Assembly (NCBI GenBank): GCA_023548195.1
Contig: JAJHZJ010000221.1
Coordinates: forward strand, 2,710,001 to 2,774,000
Origin: Bettongia penicillata ogilbyi
Lineage: Eukaryota; Chordata; Mammalia; Diprotodontia; Potoroidae
Reading direction: 5' to 3'
DNA length: 64,000 bases
Shown: piece by piece, positions 10,906 through 21,455 of the stretch
Layout: each line of letters opens with the position of its first letter
Numbering within the stretch: position 1 is the stretch's first letter
Translations under genes and position numbers: made by a program
The notes under the pieces: model-generated
Told to the model about the DNA's origin: nothing
The model's database searches: none
What the model saw: the letters and a program-made list of their open reading frames with translations, nothing else

Positions 10906-11371
10906 TGAGGCCTTTATCACAGATACTACTTGCAAAAATTCTTTCCCGGTTTTCTGCTTCCCTCCTAACCTTGGTTATATTGGTTTTGTGCAAAAACTTT
11001 TCAATTTAGTGTAGCCAAAATTATACATTTTGTACTTCATAATATTCTCTATCTCTTGTTTGGTCATAAATTTCTCTGTTCTCCATAAATCTGACAAATA
11101 AACTATTCCATACTCCCCTAATTTGTTTCTAGTATCAGTCCTTATACCTAGATCATGTATCTGTTTGGACTTTATTCTTGTGTACAGTGTCAGGCATTGA
11201 TCTGTACTCAGTTTCTGCCATACTTTTATCCAGTTTTCCTAGCAGTTTTTGTCAAACAGTGAGTTTCCCAGAAGCTGGAGTCCTTGGGTTTATCAAACAG
11301 CAGATTGCTGTATTCATTGACTACTGTGTCTTGAGTACCTAACCTATTCCACTGGTCTATCCCTCTATTTC

Positions 11372-12757
11372 TTAGTACCAAGTAGTTTTGATGACTACTG
11401 CTTTATAATACAATTTGAGATCTGGTAGAGCTAGTCCACCTTCACTAGCATTTCTTTTCATTAATTCCCTTGATATTCTGGACCTTTTTTTCTTCCAGAT
11501 GAATTTTGATATTATTTTTCCTAGCTCTAGAAAATATTTTTCTGGTAGTTTGATTGGTATGGCACTGATTAAGTAAATAAATTTAGGTAGAATTTTAATT
11601 TTTATTATATTAGATTGGCTTACCCACAAGCAACTAATGTTTTCCCACTTACTTAGATCTGCCTTTATTTGTGAGAAAAGTGTTTTTTAATTGTATTCAT
11701 ATAGTCCCTGGATTTCTTTTGGGTGATAGACTCCCAGATATTTTATAATGTCTTTCAATGGAATTTCTCTTTCTATCTCTTGCTGCTGGGCTTTGTTAGT
11801 AATATATAGAAATGCAGATGATTTATGTGGGTTTATTTTGTAACTTGCAACTTTGCCAAAGTTATTTATTATTTCAAGTAGTTTTTCACTTGATTCTCTG
11901 GGATTCTCTAAGTATATCTTCATATTGTTTGCAAAGAGTGATAACTGTTTCTTCTTTGCCTATTCTAATTCCTTCAATTTCTTTTTCTTTTCTTACTGCT
12001 AAAGCTAACATTTCTAGTACCATATTGAATAACAGTGGTAATAATGGACATCCTTGTTTCACCCCTGATCTTATTGGAAATGTATCAAGCTTATCCTCAT
12101 TGCATATAATGCTTGCTGAAGGTTTTAGGTAGATACTGCTTATTATTTTATGGAAAACTTCATTTATTTCTATGCTCTCCAGTGTTTTCAAGAGTAATGT
12201 GTGCTGTATTTTGTCAAAAGCTTTTCCCGTATGTATAGAAATAATCATATGGTTTCTGTTAGTTTTGTTGTTAATATGATCAACAATGCTGATAACTTTC
12301 CTAATATTGAACCAGCCCTGCATTCCTGGTATAAATCTTACCTGACCATAATGTATTATTCTCATGATAACTTTCTGTATTCTTTTTACTAATACCTTAT
12401 TTAAAATTTTTGCATCTATACTCACTAGAAAAATTGGTGTATAATTTTCCTTGTCTGTTTTGGGTCTTCCTTGTTTCGGTATCAGAACCACATTGTATCA
12501 TAAAAAGAATTTGATAGAACTCCTTCATCAATTTTTCCCAAATAGTCCATATAGTATTGGAATTTACTGTTCCTTAAGTGTTTGATAGAATTCACTTGTA
12601 AATCCATCTGTCCCTGGAGATTTTTTCCTGGGGAGTTCACTGATGGCTTGTTCAATTTTTTTTTCTGAGTTGGGGTTATTAAAGTATTCAACTTCCTCTT
12701 CTGTTAATCTGAGCAATTCATATTCTCTTAAATACTCATCCATCTCACTTAGATTGT
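11372..12757 (-). pseudogene. L1 ORF2 reverse-transcriptase remnant
   Basis: Protein-like frames at 11372-11629, 11687-11923, 11886-12491, 12482-12691 and 12564-12800 together cover the L1 ORF2 segment from the region before RT to beyond the RT palm. They shift frame at least four times. Recognisable blocks are [32 protein letters not shown] and [15 protein letters not shown] (the AEKAFDKIQ motif). Others are [32 protein letters not shown] and GLALPDLKLYYKAVV. It is a dead copy with no cellular gene role. Confidence 0.9.
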
Positions 12758-13904
12758 CTCTGCCACAGCAGAAGCTTGAAATATTTGATACTTTATTCAC
12801 AAGTGCCTTTTCTTAACCCTCAAATGGAGAATGTGATTCTTTTTTGGGAGAAAACCACTTCAAACCACTATGGGGGTATAAGTCATGGCCACAGGTCATC
12901 TCTGGGGGCACATATTTGTGGGCACTTCTGTACTAGTCATCCATTCAGTCATTGTTGCAATAATGATTCTTTGGAAATGGGAACTGCCTTGACTAAGCCA
13001 AAAATGCTATCACAATGCCCCTCTTCCTTTTTGCTCCTATTTCTGGTAACTTACTAACTGCTTAAAGAATGTTACCAAATAGAGGTGATCTGACGGGAGG
13101 CTCCTAAACCAACTGTGGAATAAGCTTTAGGGAAAAGATGCTTCTGAAGCAAAGCAACTTCAGAATATCATCTAAGACTGATTTCCCTAATCTACTCATC
13201 TACACAAAGATCTCCTAGCACTTCCTTCTCCTACATTTCTCATATTCTAACATGTACATTCCATGGATGGGTGTGTATGTCTTTTCCTTGAAGACTGGTG
13301 CCATGTCTTTGTGTCATTTAACAGACTTTTATTAGATGCAGCACAACACCAACAATGGCTTAGAAGCAAGAAAGAAGGTTAAAGAAACCATGAGGACATT
13401 TGCAGCCAGGAAAGTCTGTCCTGTAGCAAGAATGGATGACAATTGATAGAACGCTTGAATAATATGTTGGTAGCCCAGAAATATTTTTTTAAATGGAGGA
13501 AGTCAGATATTCTGTGAAAGTTTTAACAGAAAGACATATCTAATACCATAGATGGTGTCTATATCTAACACCATTAGATAGGTGATAGATGACAGTTCTT
13601 ACCACAGTAGGTACTTAATAAATGTTTATTGATTTTGATTGATATTTACATAGTTATTTGAAATCTTTGAGATGTTTTATATGTATTTTTAATAATGATA
13701 TTTCAATATAATTGGCTTATTTTTGTAATCCTGTGTATTTAAGAACATTGTGCTGAGGCTTCACTAGACTGCTAAACAATAGGAAATTCTAGTCCAGTGT
13801 TACTGAAGAAGAAACAGTCCCAAAGATCACTACTAGGTAGCAGACCTAAGATTCTTGTTCCTCCTTTTCCAAACCCATTTCTCTTTCCAAAATGATTCAA
13901 CAGA
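12758..13904. other. No gene recognised; L2-like tail near 13590-13645
   Basis: Mostly unique-looking AT-rich DNA. Two imperfect 'acaccattagata'-type repeats lie near 13540-13580. GTAGGTACTTAATAAATGTT at about 13609-13628 resembles the 3' end of L2. Confidence 0.45.
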
Positions 13905-13914
13905 AAAGATTCTT

Positions 13915-14569
13915 TTTTTAAAATAGTATTTTATTTTTCACATTATACGTAAAGACAATTTTTAACATTCATTTTTCTAATCTGAGTTCCAAATTATTTC
14001 CCTCCCTCACTACCCCCTCTCTGAGATGGTAAGCAATTTGATATTGGTTATATGTGTGCAATCATGTAGAAGATATTTCCATATTACTTATGTTGTGAAA
14101 GAAAAAATAGGCCAAAAGAAAAGAACCACACAAAAAAAGTGAAAATTGTATGCTTCAATTTGGATAACATTTTCCATCATGAGTCCTTTGTAACTGTCTT
14201 AGGTCATTGTATTGCTGAGAAGAGCTGTCATTCATAGTTTATTGTCACATAGTGTTGCTCATATTGCATACAATATTTTCCTGGTTCCAATCACTTTACT
14301 TTGCATCAGTTCATGTAAGTCCTTCCAGGTTTCTATGAAATCTGCTTGCTTGTAATTTCTTATAGCACAATAGTATTCAATTCCATTTATATAGCACAAC
14401 TTATTCAGCCATTCCCCAATTGATGGGCATCCTCTCAATTTCCACTTCTTTGCTACCACAACAAAAAGGCTGCTTTAAATATTTTTATACATGTAGGTCT
14501 GTTCCTCCTTTTTGTGATCTCTTTGGGATGCAGATTAGTAGTGGTATTGCTGCAACAAAGGATAGCATG
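13915..14569 (-). mobile_element. L1 3' end, 5'-truncated, with target duplication
   Basis: The poly(T) side is at 13912-13918, the 3'UTR follows, then the ORF2 end (NGIEYYCAIRNYKQADFIET). Direct repeats AAAGATTCTT at 13905-13914 and 14570-14579 are the target duplication. The copy is short and frame-broken. Confidence 0.88.
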
Positions 14570-14639
14570 AAAGATTCTTATCTAAGATGGTCTTGCCTCC
14601 CTAAAATTGACCTGGTATCCTATCTGATAACCAGACTAC

Positions 14640-14795
14640 CTGGTCTCTTGTTTCAATTTTGACGCTATGTAATCTTAAGCAATTTACTTCTGTCCTACTT
14701 TCCCAACCCCCCAACCACTCAAAGCTTTTGTTTGCTCATCTGTAAAATATCAAGGTTGGATTAGATGAACTGTTGCCAACATCAGGTCCAACATC
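14640..14795 (+). repeat. MIR/CORE-type SINE, diverged
   Basis: Contains TTGCTCATCTGTAAAATATC and AAGGTTGGATTAGATGAACT, the sense order of a marsupial MIR-like SINE, with a weak 5' end. Confidence 0.5.
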
Positions 14796-15399
14796 TGTTG
14801 ACTTTTGTGTGCCAAACCAGACTGCTGAACCTCATAGAGTCTGGGCACGAAGTATACTCGTAAGGAGTTAATTACTTCAGTAATGTGGGAGTTTGTGCCT
14901 CTAGGTCAGGAAAGGCTGCATCCCTGATTAACACTTTCTGAGATTACTTTCTCATCACCTCCCACTTCCCTAGGGCATTCTTGAAAAGATGTAAACCTTA
15001 TCTTATGGGTCAGTGATTGACACTAGAGATAGATTTATTATCCAGGGTTTAAAACCAGAGCAAGGGAGCAATGTTTGGACCTCAAATCTGAGGTTGGTAA
15101 ACCAGTATATGCTAAATCAGATTTAGAATCCCAACGAGTTGAAAATGTTTGACACTGCTTGTACACTGTGTCAGCCTATTTAAAAATAAATTATTGATAC
15201 ATTTTATTTTGACACAATGCATATCTCCCAACAAACACCCAAACGAACCCCTTTCCAAAGCACTTTCCCTAAACTATTAGATTGTCTATTAAATGAAGAA
15301 TGTGTTCTCCTTAGCTTTGACACATTGGGACTAGCTCCTTAAATGATAGAATGACCACTGTAATTGACCAAAATTTTGTTACTTGTCCACATTGCTTTT

Positions 15400-15710
15400 T
15401 TCTTCTCTCAAACATTATTGTATGATTATGCTTATTATTTTTTAGGTTTTAATTTCTTTTTACATTGTTTCATTCAAGTCTCCTCATTTCTCTGAAGTCT
15501 TCCTTTTTACTACGACTATGCATCATAATGCTCCATTTGTTCATGTCTTTTCCCATCACTGGACACACATTTTACTTCCAACTTGTTATCCTAAAAAACG
15601 CTGCTATGAATATTTATGGACATATATTTTTTTCCCTTGATATTAAGAACACTTTTAGGATAAAGTCTCTGAAGTGGGATCTTAAAAGATCTGAAATTTT
15701 AGCCTCTTCC
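15400..15710 (-). mobile_element. Old L1 ORF2 C-terminal fragment
   Basis: TGAAGTCTTCC, TGCATCATAATGCTCCATTT, CACTGGACACACATTTTACT and AACGCTGCTATGAATATTTA follow the antisense order of the L1 ORF2 end and early 3'UTR, as in the younger copy at 9180-9370. It is much more diverged than the other copies. Confidence 0.6.
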
Positions 15711-16356
15711 TCTTTTTTTTTTTTTGAAGTGATGATATGATCCCACTGACTATATGTGATTAGGATTTAAAGTCTCCTTTATCTAGAATTACCATTTCTC
15801 AATTAAGATAGCTACAAGATTAATTTCTATAATTCATATTCTATTTTCTAATTAAGGAGTTATTAAACTGAAGCTCTCTTCTCATGGAAAATGTCCCCAG
15901 GATGAATTGCTTCCATTCACATCTTACTCCAATGCCTCATCCTTAGTTTTTGCCAGCTCAATTAATCTATAATGAGCTGAAAAGGATCACGGTCCAAACA
16001 ATCAATGTCTGCCACCTAAAAACCATCCTAAAAATATGTCTAAAGTTCATTCCTTTTTAGGAAGGTGGACATCAGACAGTATATATTTTGAAAGCAATCT
16101 ATTAAGAGTCAGAGGGAGTATGAAAAGGACTGTCCATAATAAGGTAATTGGACTTGATCTCAACATTTCACATTCCTCTTAAGTTGACAGCTATTGATTA
16201 AAAAGGTACTGATTTGTAGCCAGGTCATTATAATTCAACTGTTGTAATACTGGGTATATCTTTTCAACCTGAAGAACTTTGCTGCACTTTTGGCAGGAAG
16301 GGATATTCTTTCCCTCCTTCTGGTCACAGCTATTGTTCTTAGAAACTAATTTCCCA

Positions 16357-16606
16357 AGAAATACAGGTAATGGGGTATAGAAATCTATCTTGCCGTACAA
16401 GAAAAGAGAGAAGATGGGGATAAGGGAAGGGAGGGGTGTGATAGAAAGGAGGGTAGACTGGGAAAAGAGGTAATCAGAATGCATGGCATTGTGGAGTGAG
16501 GGGAGAGAGAGATAGGGAGAAAATCTGGAACTCAAAATCTTGTGGAAATGAATGTTGAAAACTAAAAATAAATAAATTAAAATTTAAATAAAAAATTTTT
16601 AAAAAT
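16357..16606 (+). mobile_element. Half-L1 (HAL1-like) 3'UTR fragment
   Basis: This + strand, purine-rich segment (AAGAGAGAAGATGGGGATAA ... GAGAAAATCTGGAACTCAAA) aligns by eye with the 3'UTR of the half-L1 at 17191-19966. It ends in an A-rich AATAAATAAATTAAAATTT tail. Direct repeats TAATTTCCCA at 16347-16356 and 16607-16616 are the target duplication. Confidence 0.75.
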
Positions 16607-16689
16607 TAATTTCCCATTTTATTTTATTGGCATTTATTGGGACTTATTTTATGTGGCACAATAGATATTGGTGAACTTGTACTGAAGAA

Positions 16690-16935
16690 GAATTGATTTT
16701 AAATCTCACTGGCTGCATGACTATGGGCAAGTTACAAACGTTGTGAGCCTGTTTCCTCACCTGGAAGTTGTGGGTGATAATAATAGCTAATATTTCTATA
16801 GTGTCTTCTACATGCCAGGCACTGTGCTGACAGCTTTTTTACAAATATTATTTTATTTGATTCTTACAACAACCCTGGGAGGTAGGTGCTGGCATTATCT
16901 CCAGTTTATAGAATTGTTGTAAGGTTCAACTGAGA
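16690..16935. repeat. Two SINEs, one inside the other
   Basis: A sense SINE (GGCTGCATGACTATGGGCAA, GAGCCTGTTTCCTCACCTGG) is interrupted at about 16780 by an antisense one. The inserted piece reads AATAATAGCTAATATTTCTA, TGCCAGGCACTGTGCTGACA and CTCCAGTTTATAG. The outer element resumes with ATTGTTGTAAGGTTCAACTG. Confidence 0.6.
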
Positions 16936-16999
16936 TACAGAATGGAAAACAATTTTTAAATTTTACAATGGCACAAAAATGTCAGTAGGGTCATAGGTG

Positions 17000-17180
17000 G
17001 TTATAGAAAGAATGTTGGCTTTGGAATTGAGGGAACTGGATTCAAATTTTTTCTTACCCATGAGTCCTTAGGTAATTCTTCTAACCTCTCTGGACCTCAA
17101 TTTCCTCAACTGTCAAAGAGGGATGTTGAACAAGATGAACTCTAAGGTAGCTTCCAACGCTATTTCTATGATCCTGGTAT
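17000..17180 (+). repeat. MIR/CORE-type SINE
   Basis: AACTGGATTCAAATTTTTTC, CTCTCTGGACCTCAATTTCC and TTCCAACGCTATTTCTATGA give the sense order of the family. The half-L1 tail begins directly after it. Confidence 0.65.
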
Positions 17181-18216
17181 TGTGCTGGTATTTTTTTTTA
17201 ATATAAATTTATTTATTTAACTTTTTACATTCATTTTCACAAAATTTTGGGTTCCAAAGTTTCTCCCCATTTGTCCCCTCCCCCCACCCCAATACACCGA
17301 GTATTCTAATTTCCCCTATCACCAATCTGCCCTCTCTTCTATCCTCCCTCCCTTCTCTTGTCGCCATCTTCTCTTTTGTCCTGTAGGGCCAGATGACTTT
17401 CTATTCCCCATTAACTGTATTTCTTATTTCCTAGTAGCAAGAACAATACACCACAGTTGTTCCTAAAACTTTGAGTTCCAAATTCTCCCCATCCCTCCCT
17501 CCCCACCCATTCCCTTTGGGAAGGCAGACAATTCAATATAGGCCCTATCTGTGTAGTTTTGCAAATGACTTCCATAATAGTCATGTTGTGTAAGACTAAC
17601 TATATTTCCCTTCATCCTATCCTGCCCCCCATTGTTCCTATTCTCTCTTTTGATCCTGTCCCTCCCCAAGAGTGTTGACTTCAAATTGCTCCCTCCTCCC
17701 ATTGCCCTCCCTTCCATGATCCCCCCCAACCTGCTTATCTCCTTCTCCCCCACTTTCCTGTATTGTAAGATAGGTTTTCATACCAAAATGAGTGTGCATT
17801 TTATTCCTTCCTTTAGTTGAATGTGATGAGGGTAAACTTCATGTTTTTTTCTCAGCTCTCCTCTTTTCCCCTCCACTAAAAAGTCTCCTGCTTGCCTCTT
17901 CTATGAGAGATAATTTACCCCATTCCATTTCACCCTCTCTCCTCACACTACATTTCTCTCTCACCGTTTACCTTAATTTCTTTTAAGATATGATCCCATC
18001 CTATTCAGTTCACTCTGTGCTCTCTGTCTCTTTGTCTGCGTGCATGTATGTATGTGTGCGTGTGTGTGTGTGTATGTGGGTAGTCCCACCAACTACCCAG
18101 ATACTGAAACGTTTTAAGAGTTACAAATATTGTCTTTTCATGTAGGAATGTAAACAGTTCACCTTTGGTAAGTTCCTTATGACTTTTCTTTGCTGTTTGC
18201 TTTTTCATGCTTCTTC

Positions 18217-19215
18217 TCATTCTTGTGTTTGAAGGTCAAATTTTCTTTTCAGTTCTGGTCTTTTCATCAAGAATGCTTGAAAGTCCTCTATTTCATTGAA
18301 AGACCATATTTTCCCCTGAAGTATTATACTTAGTTTTGCTGGGTAGGTGATTCTTGGTTTGAGTCCTAGTTCCTTTGACTTCTGGAATATCCTATTCCAT
18401 GCCCTTCGGTCCCTTAATGTAGAAGCTGCTAGATCTTGTGTTATCCTGATTTTATTTCCACAATATTGGAATTGTTTCTTTCTAGCTGCTTGCAATATTT
18501 TCTCCTTGACCTGGGAACTCTGGAATTTGGCCACAGTGTTCCTAGGAGTTTCTCTTTTTGGATCTCCTTCAGGCGGTGATCGATGGATTCCTTCAATACT
18601 TATTTTGCCCTCTGGTTCTAGAATCTCAGGGCAGTTTTCCTTGATAATTTCATGCAAGATGATGTCTAGGCTCTTTTTTTGATCATGGCTTTCAGGTAGT
18701 CCCATAATTTTTAAATTGTCTCTCCTGGATCTCTTTTCCAGGTCAGTTGTTTTTCCAATGAGATATTTCACATTCTCTTCCATTTTTTCATTCTTTTGGT
18801 TTTATTTTGTGATTTCTTGGTTTCTCAGAAAGTCATTAGCCTCCATCTGTTCCATTCTAATTTTGAGAGAACTATTATCTTCAGTGAACTTTTGAACCTC
18901 TTTTTCCATTTGGCTAATTCTGCTTTTGAAAGCATTCTTCTCCTCGTTGGCTTTTTGAACCACTTTTGCCAATTGAGTGAGCCTATTTTTCAAGGTGGTA
19001 CTTTCTTCAGCATTTTTTTGGGTCTCCTTTACCAAGGTATTGACCCGTTTTTCATGGTTTTCTTGCATCTCTCTCATTTCTCTTCCCAGTTTTTCCTCCA
19101 CCTGTCTAACTTGCTTTTCAAAATCCTTTTTGAGCTCTTCCAAGGCCTGAGCCCATTGGATATCTATTTCAGATGTTCAGGATACAGAGGCCCTGGCTTC
19201 TATGTCTTTCCCTGA
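18217..19215 (-). pseudogene. Half-L1 ORF1 (RNA-binding protein), two in-frame stops
   Basis: The frame runs from DEEVQYLPSGKDIEARASVS across TGA (19177-19179) and a long coiled coil (MREMQENHEKRVNTLVKETQ, NRLTQLAKVVQKANEEKNAF). It crosses TAA (18802-18804) into the L1 ORF1 RRM and C-terminal domain: DLEKRSRRDNLKIMGLPES, AARKKQFQYCGNKIRITQDL and RAWNRIFQKSKELGLKPRI. About 330 codons stay in one frame with only these two stops, so it is a fairly young copy. In known L1s ORF1p forms trimers by its coiled coil and coats the RNA. No full-length product is expected here. Confidence 0.88.
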
Positions 19216-19647
19216 TGGTAAGTATTGTACTTCCTCATCAGAAAGGAAAGGTGGAAATATATGGTCTTATTTTTTTCCCCTTTTCTGGGCATTTTCCCAG
19301 CCAGTTACTTGACTTCTGAGAGTCCTCTCCACCCCTGCCTGGATCTGCCCAGCTAGTCCTTGGGGTCTGAGATTCAAATGCTGCTCCCCAGCCTCAGGGC
19401 TTTCAGAGGTGGGCGGTGCTGCTATTCAATGTGAGCTTAAGTTCTGGTGCTCAGGTGGGGGCAGGGCCACCTCCCAGGTTCAGTTCCCTCTGGGGGTTTA
19501 TGCTGAGACCTTCAACAATGGAGCTCCTTTCTGCTCCGGGAGTCCTGGGCCACCACTGCCTCTGCTGCTGCCTCTGCCTCTGCCTCCCAAGGGGGCCTGA
19601 GTCACGGAGACACCCCGCTCCCTTCTCTGCCAGCCCAGAAGTCTCTC

Positions 19648-19869
19648 TCACTGACCTGTAGCGCCTGCGGGTGGAGGGACGCTGGCAGCCGCCAAAGTTT
19701 CCGTCCCTGAAGCCTGCTCAGATCTGTTCTTCTGGGGCTGCACAGCCAGGCCAGGGCAGGGGCTCCGCTCCACATCTGGTGCCCGACGGACCTTTGGTGC
19801 TGGTTTTTCAGGGCTCTCTGGAATGGAAATCTCCTCCACTGCATTGCTGTGTGGCTTGCACTGCTCCAT
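19648..19869 (-). other. Small sense-strand ORF in the half-L1 5'UTR
   Basis: A 73-codon ATG frame begins MEQCKPHSNAVEEISIPESP about 100 bases into the element and ends before the ORF1 frame. The composition is Pro/Ala/Glu-rich with no domain. It lies in the sense direction, unlike primate ORF0, which is antisense. It may be a chance frame in GC-rich leader sequence, a remnant of a longer ORF1 leader, or a translated upstream ORF. Confidence 0.35.
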
Positions 19870-19966
19870 AATTTGTGGGGAGTTCTTTTTACAGAAAATT
19901 TATGGGCTGTGGGTTCGGTGTTAGCATACGTGAGTCTTTCTACTCCACCATCTTGGCTCCTCCCCC

Positions 19967-21287
19967 TGCTATTTTTCTATTGAATAGGTTTGGTTGCCAG
20001 TTTTCCGGTTTGTTTGTTTTTTTTTTAACAGGCATAAGGCTGGCTGAGAATTCCTTAATATTAGAATTTGCCATAATTTTCTTTTGATGAAACACTATTA
20101 TCCTTCATGAGAGTTGGTCTGGTACAACCAGAAGTTGTTGATCTCTCTGAGAATGGAGCATTCTTAGTTTTAGTGGCTCAATTACAATTAGCTAAAGGTC
20201 CTGTCTAATCACTGTTTAATCTATGGGAGTTTTTATTTGCAAAAGATGAAAGAGTACAGAATGCTTGCCTTTTCAGTGATGCTGTATCAAACTGAAGAAT
20301 GTTGCGCATTGTTATAACCTGAGGGGGAGAACTAGGAAATGCTTACTTTTTATTTTTGAAGCTCTGTTTCATTAAAAATGTGAGCATTTTTCATCCATTT
20401 AATGCCATCCTAAATGAAATCTTTCCAATTCTTTGTTGTCCGAGCCAGATACTAATGCAGTTAAAAGGCATCGTATTGGAATTTTACAGAACCATGTTTT
20501 CAGTCAAGAAGGCACATTTGTCTTTGCATCTGAAAAGATCACCACTCTGTGAGCTAACTACCCAAACAGAAGACTTGAGGCATGTGGCCTTTCCACCCCG
20601 CAGAAACCATTCTTAGTCTAGAGTAACACTTGTTTTGTTTTAATTAGAAACTTGTGGGAATCTTGACTGGTTGTAGGGTCACTCACCGCATGTTCCTAGT
20701 TGGGAGAACTGACATTGAGCCAGCAGAGTCTGAACATATCTTTGGGGTGAGATATTTGATTACATACGGGAGTCACAGCTGATTATCCCCTTTCTCACTT
20801 AGAGAAGTGTGGGTGGCAGGAGCTAAGGGTAGGGTGAAAGAAAATGATTCTCTGGCAATTGGGATGAGATGAGGAAAGGTGTCAGAGAGAGGACAGGGTT
20901 GTGTCAGATGGGGCAATGGAAATACCTTTTGCTAGTGTTTATCCAAAATGTGACTAAATGATTTGAATGTCCTTTGGAAGATTAAAAAACTTTTTTCCTA
21001 CTTTATCACTCTTTCCACACCCTCCACAAGCCTGCAACAAAATGTGGTTGACCCTAGATGAGCCCTTTTCTTCCCCCAGGGTCCAAGCACTTCACTATGA
21101 CTTTTTGCTATGGACTCACAGGCTCATCCAGAACATCTAGGGTATACTTCACTAATCATTTCAGGGCATTAATTAAGCACCCACAGGGTGGAGTTTGTCC
21201 CTCAGAACATCATGAAAGTACACAGGCTCAAATCTTGAGACAACTTGATTCTAAAAGCAAACATCTGCAGACAAGAGACTAGACCCG
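19967..21287. other. No gene recognised
   Basis: No clear repeat or protein-like frame. The + frame at 20356-20616 and neighbouring frames look like chance. Moderately GC-balanced, unique-looking sequence. Confidence 0.5.
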
Positions 21288-21455
21288 TACGGCCCCCTAG
21301 ATCCTCAAGGGTGGCCCTTTGACTGAATTCAAACTTTACAGAACAAATCTCCCTAACAAAAGGATTTGTTCTATAGAACTTGGACTCAGTCAAAAGGCCA
21401 TACCCAAGGACCTAGAAGGTCACATGTGACCTTGAAGCCAAAGTTTGCCCAACCA
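21288..21455. mobile_element. hAT-type MITE, second copy, ends eroded
   Basis: CCCTAGATCCTCAAGGGTGG, CCCTTTGACTGAATTCAAAC and AACAAATCTCCCTAACAAAA, then the mirrored right half GGACTCAGTCAAAAGGCCAT and GACCTAGAAGGTCACATGTG, match the copy at 6425-6626. The left terminal repeat is missing and the right is diverged. Confidence 0.75.

Larger units (their letters stand above)
8757..12757 (-). mobile_element. L1 retrotransposon, 5'-truncated, split by a younger L1
   Basis: This is one - strand L1 in two pieces, 8757-9808 and 10917-12757. The 3' part holds the 3'UTR (purine-rich on the L1 strand) and the ORF2 C-terminus (GTLIQCWWSCELIQPFW, NYAQRVTKMCIPFDP). The 5' part holds the reverse-transcriptase region: [42 protein letters not shown] and KINPHKSSAFLYI. 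The fingers/palm order matches L1 ORF2. The FADD active-site segment is degraded ('[11 protein letters not shown]'). The endonuclease domain and ORF1 are missing. The 5' truncation is near [10 protein letters not shown], about 12757. Several frameshifts and stops make it inactive. Confidence 0.9.
17191..19966 (-). mobile_element. Half-L1 (HAL1-like) retrotransposon, apparently 5'-complete
   Basis: On the - strand it starts GGGGGAGGAGCCAAGATGGT, the same opening as active mammalian L1 5'UTRs, including a CAAGATGG YY1-type core. A GC-rich roughly 750-bp 5'UTR is followed by ORF1, then about 1 kb of 3'UTR rich in purine tracts, and an A-rich tail (poly(T) at 17191-17199 on +). There is no ORF2 at all: the ORF1 stop is followed directly by 3'UTR. 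Half-L1s with this layout (ORF1 only, mobilised in trans) are known in marsupials. The 3'UTR holds two similar 'gttccaaa...ctcccc' blocks (17250 and 17475). A weak flanking match (tgctggtattttt / tgctattttt) may be the target duplication. Confidence 0.8.

Noticed and set aside
11812..12392. + strand ORFs near 12 kb
   Set aside because: They are antisense to L1 ORF2 reverse-transcriptase sequence.
18796..19215. 139-codon + strand ORF
   Set aside because: It is antisense to the half-L1 ORF1 coiled coil, and its Phe/Leu-rich composition is the mirror of Lys/Glu codons.
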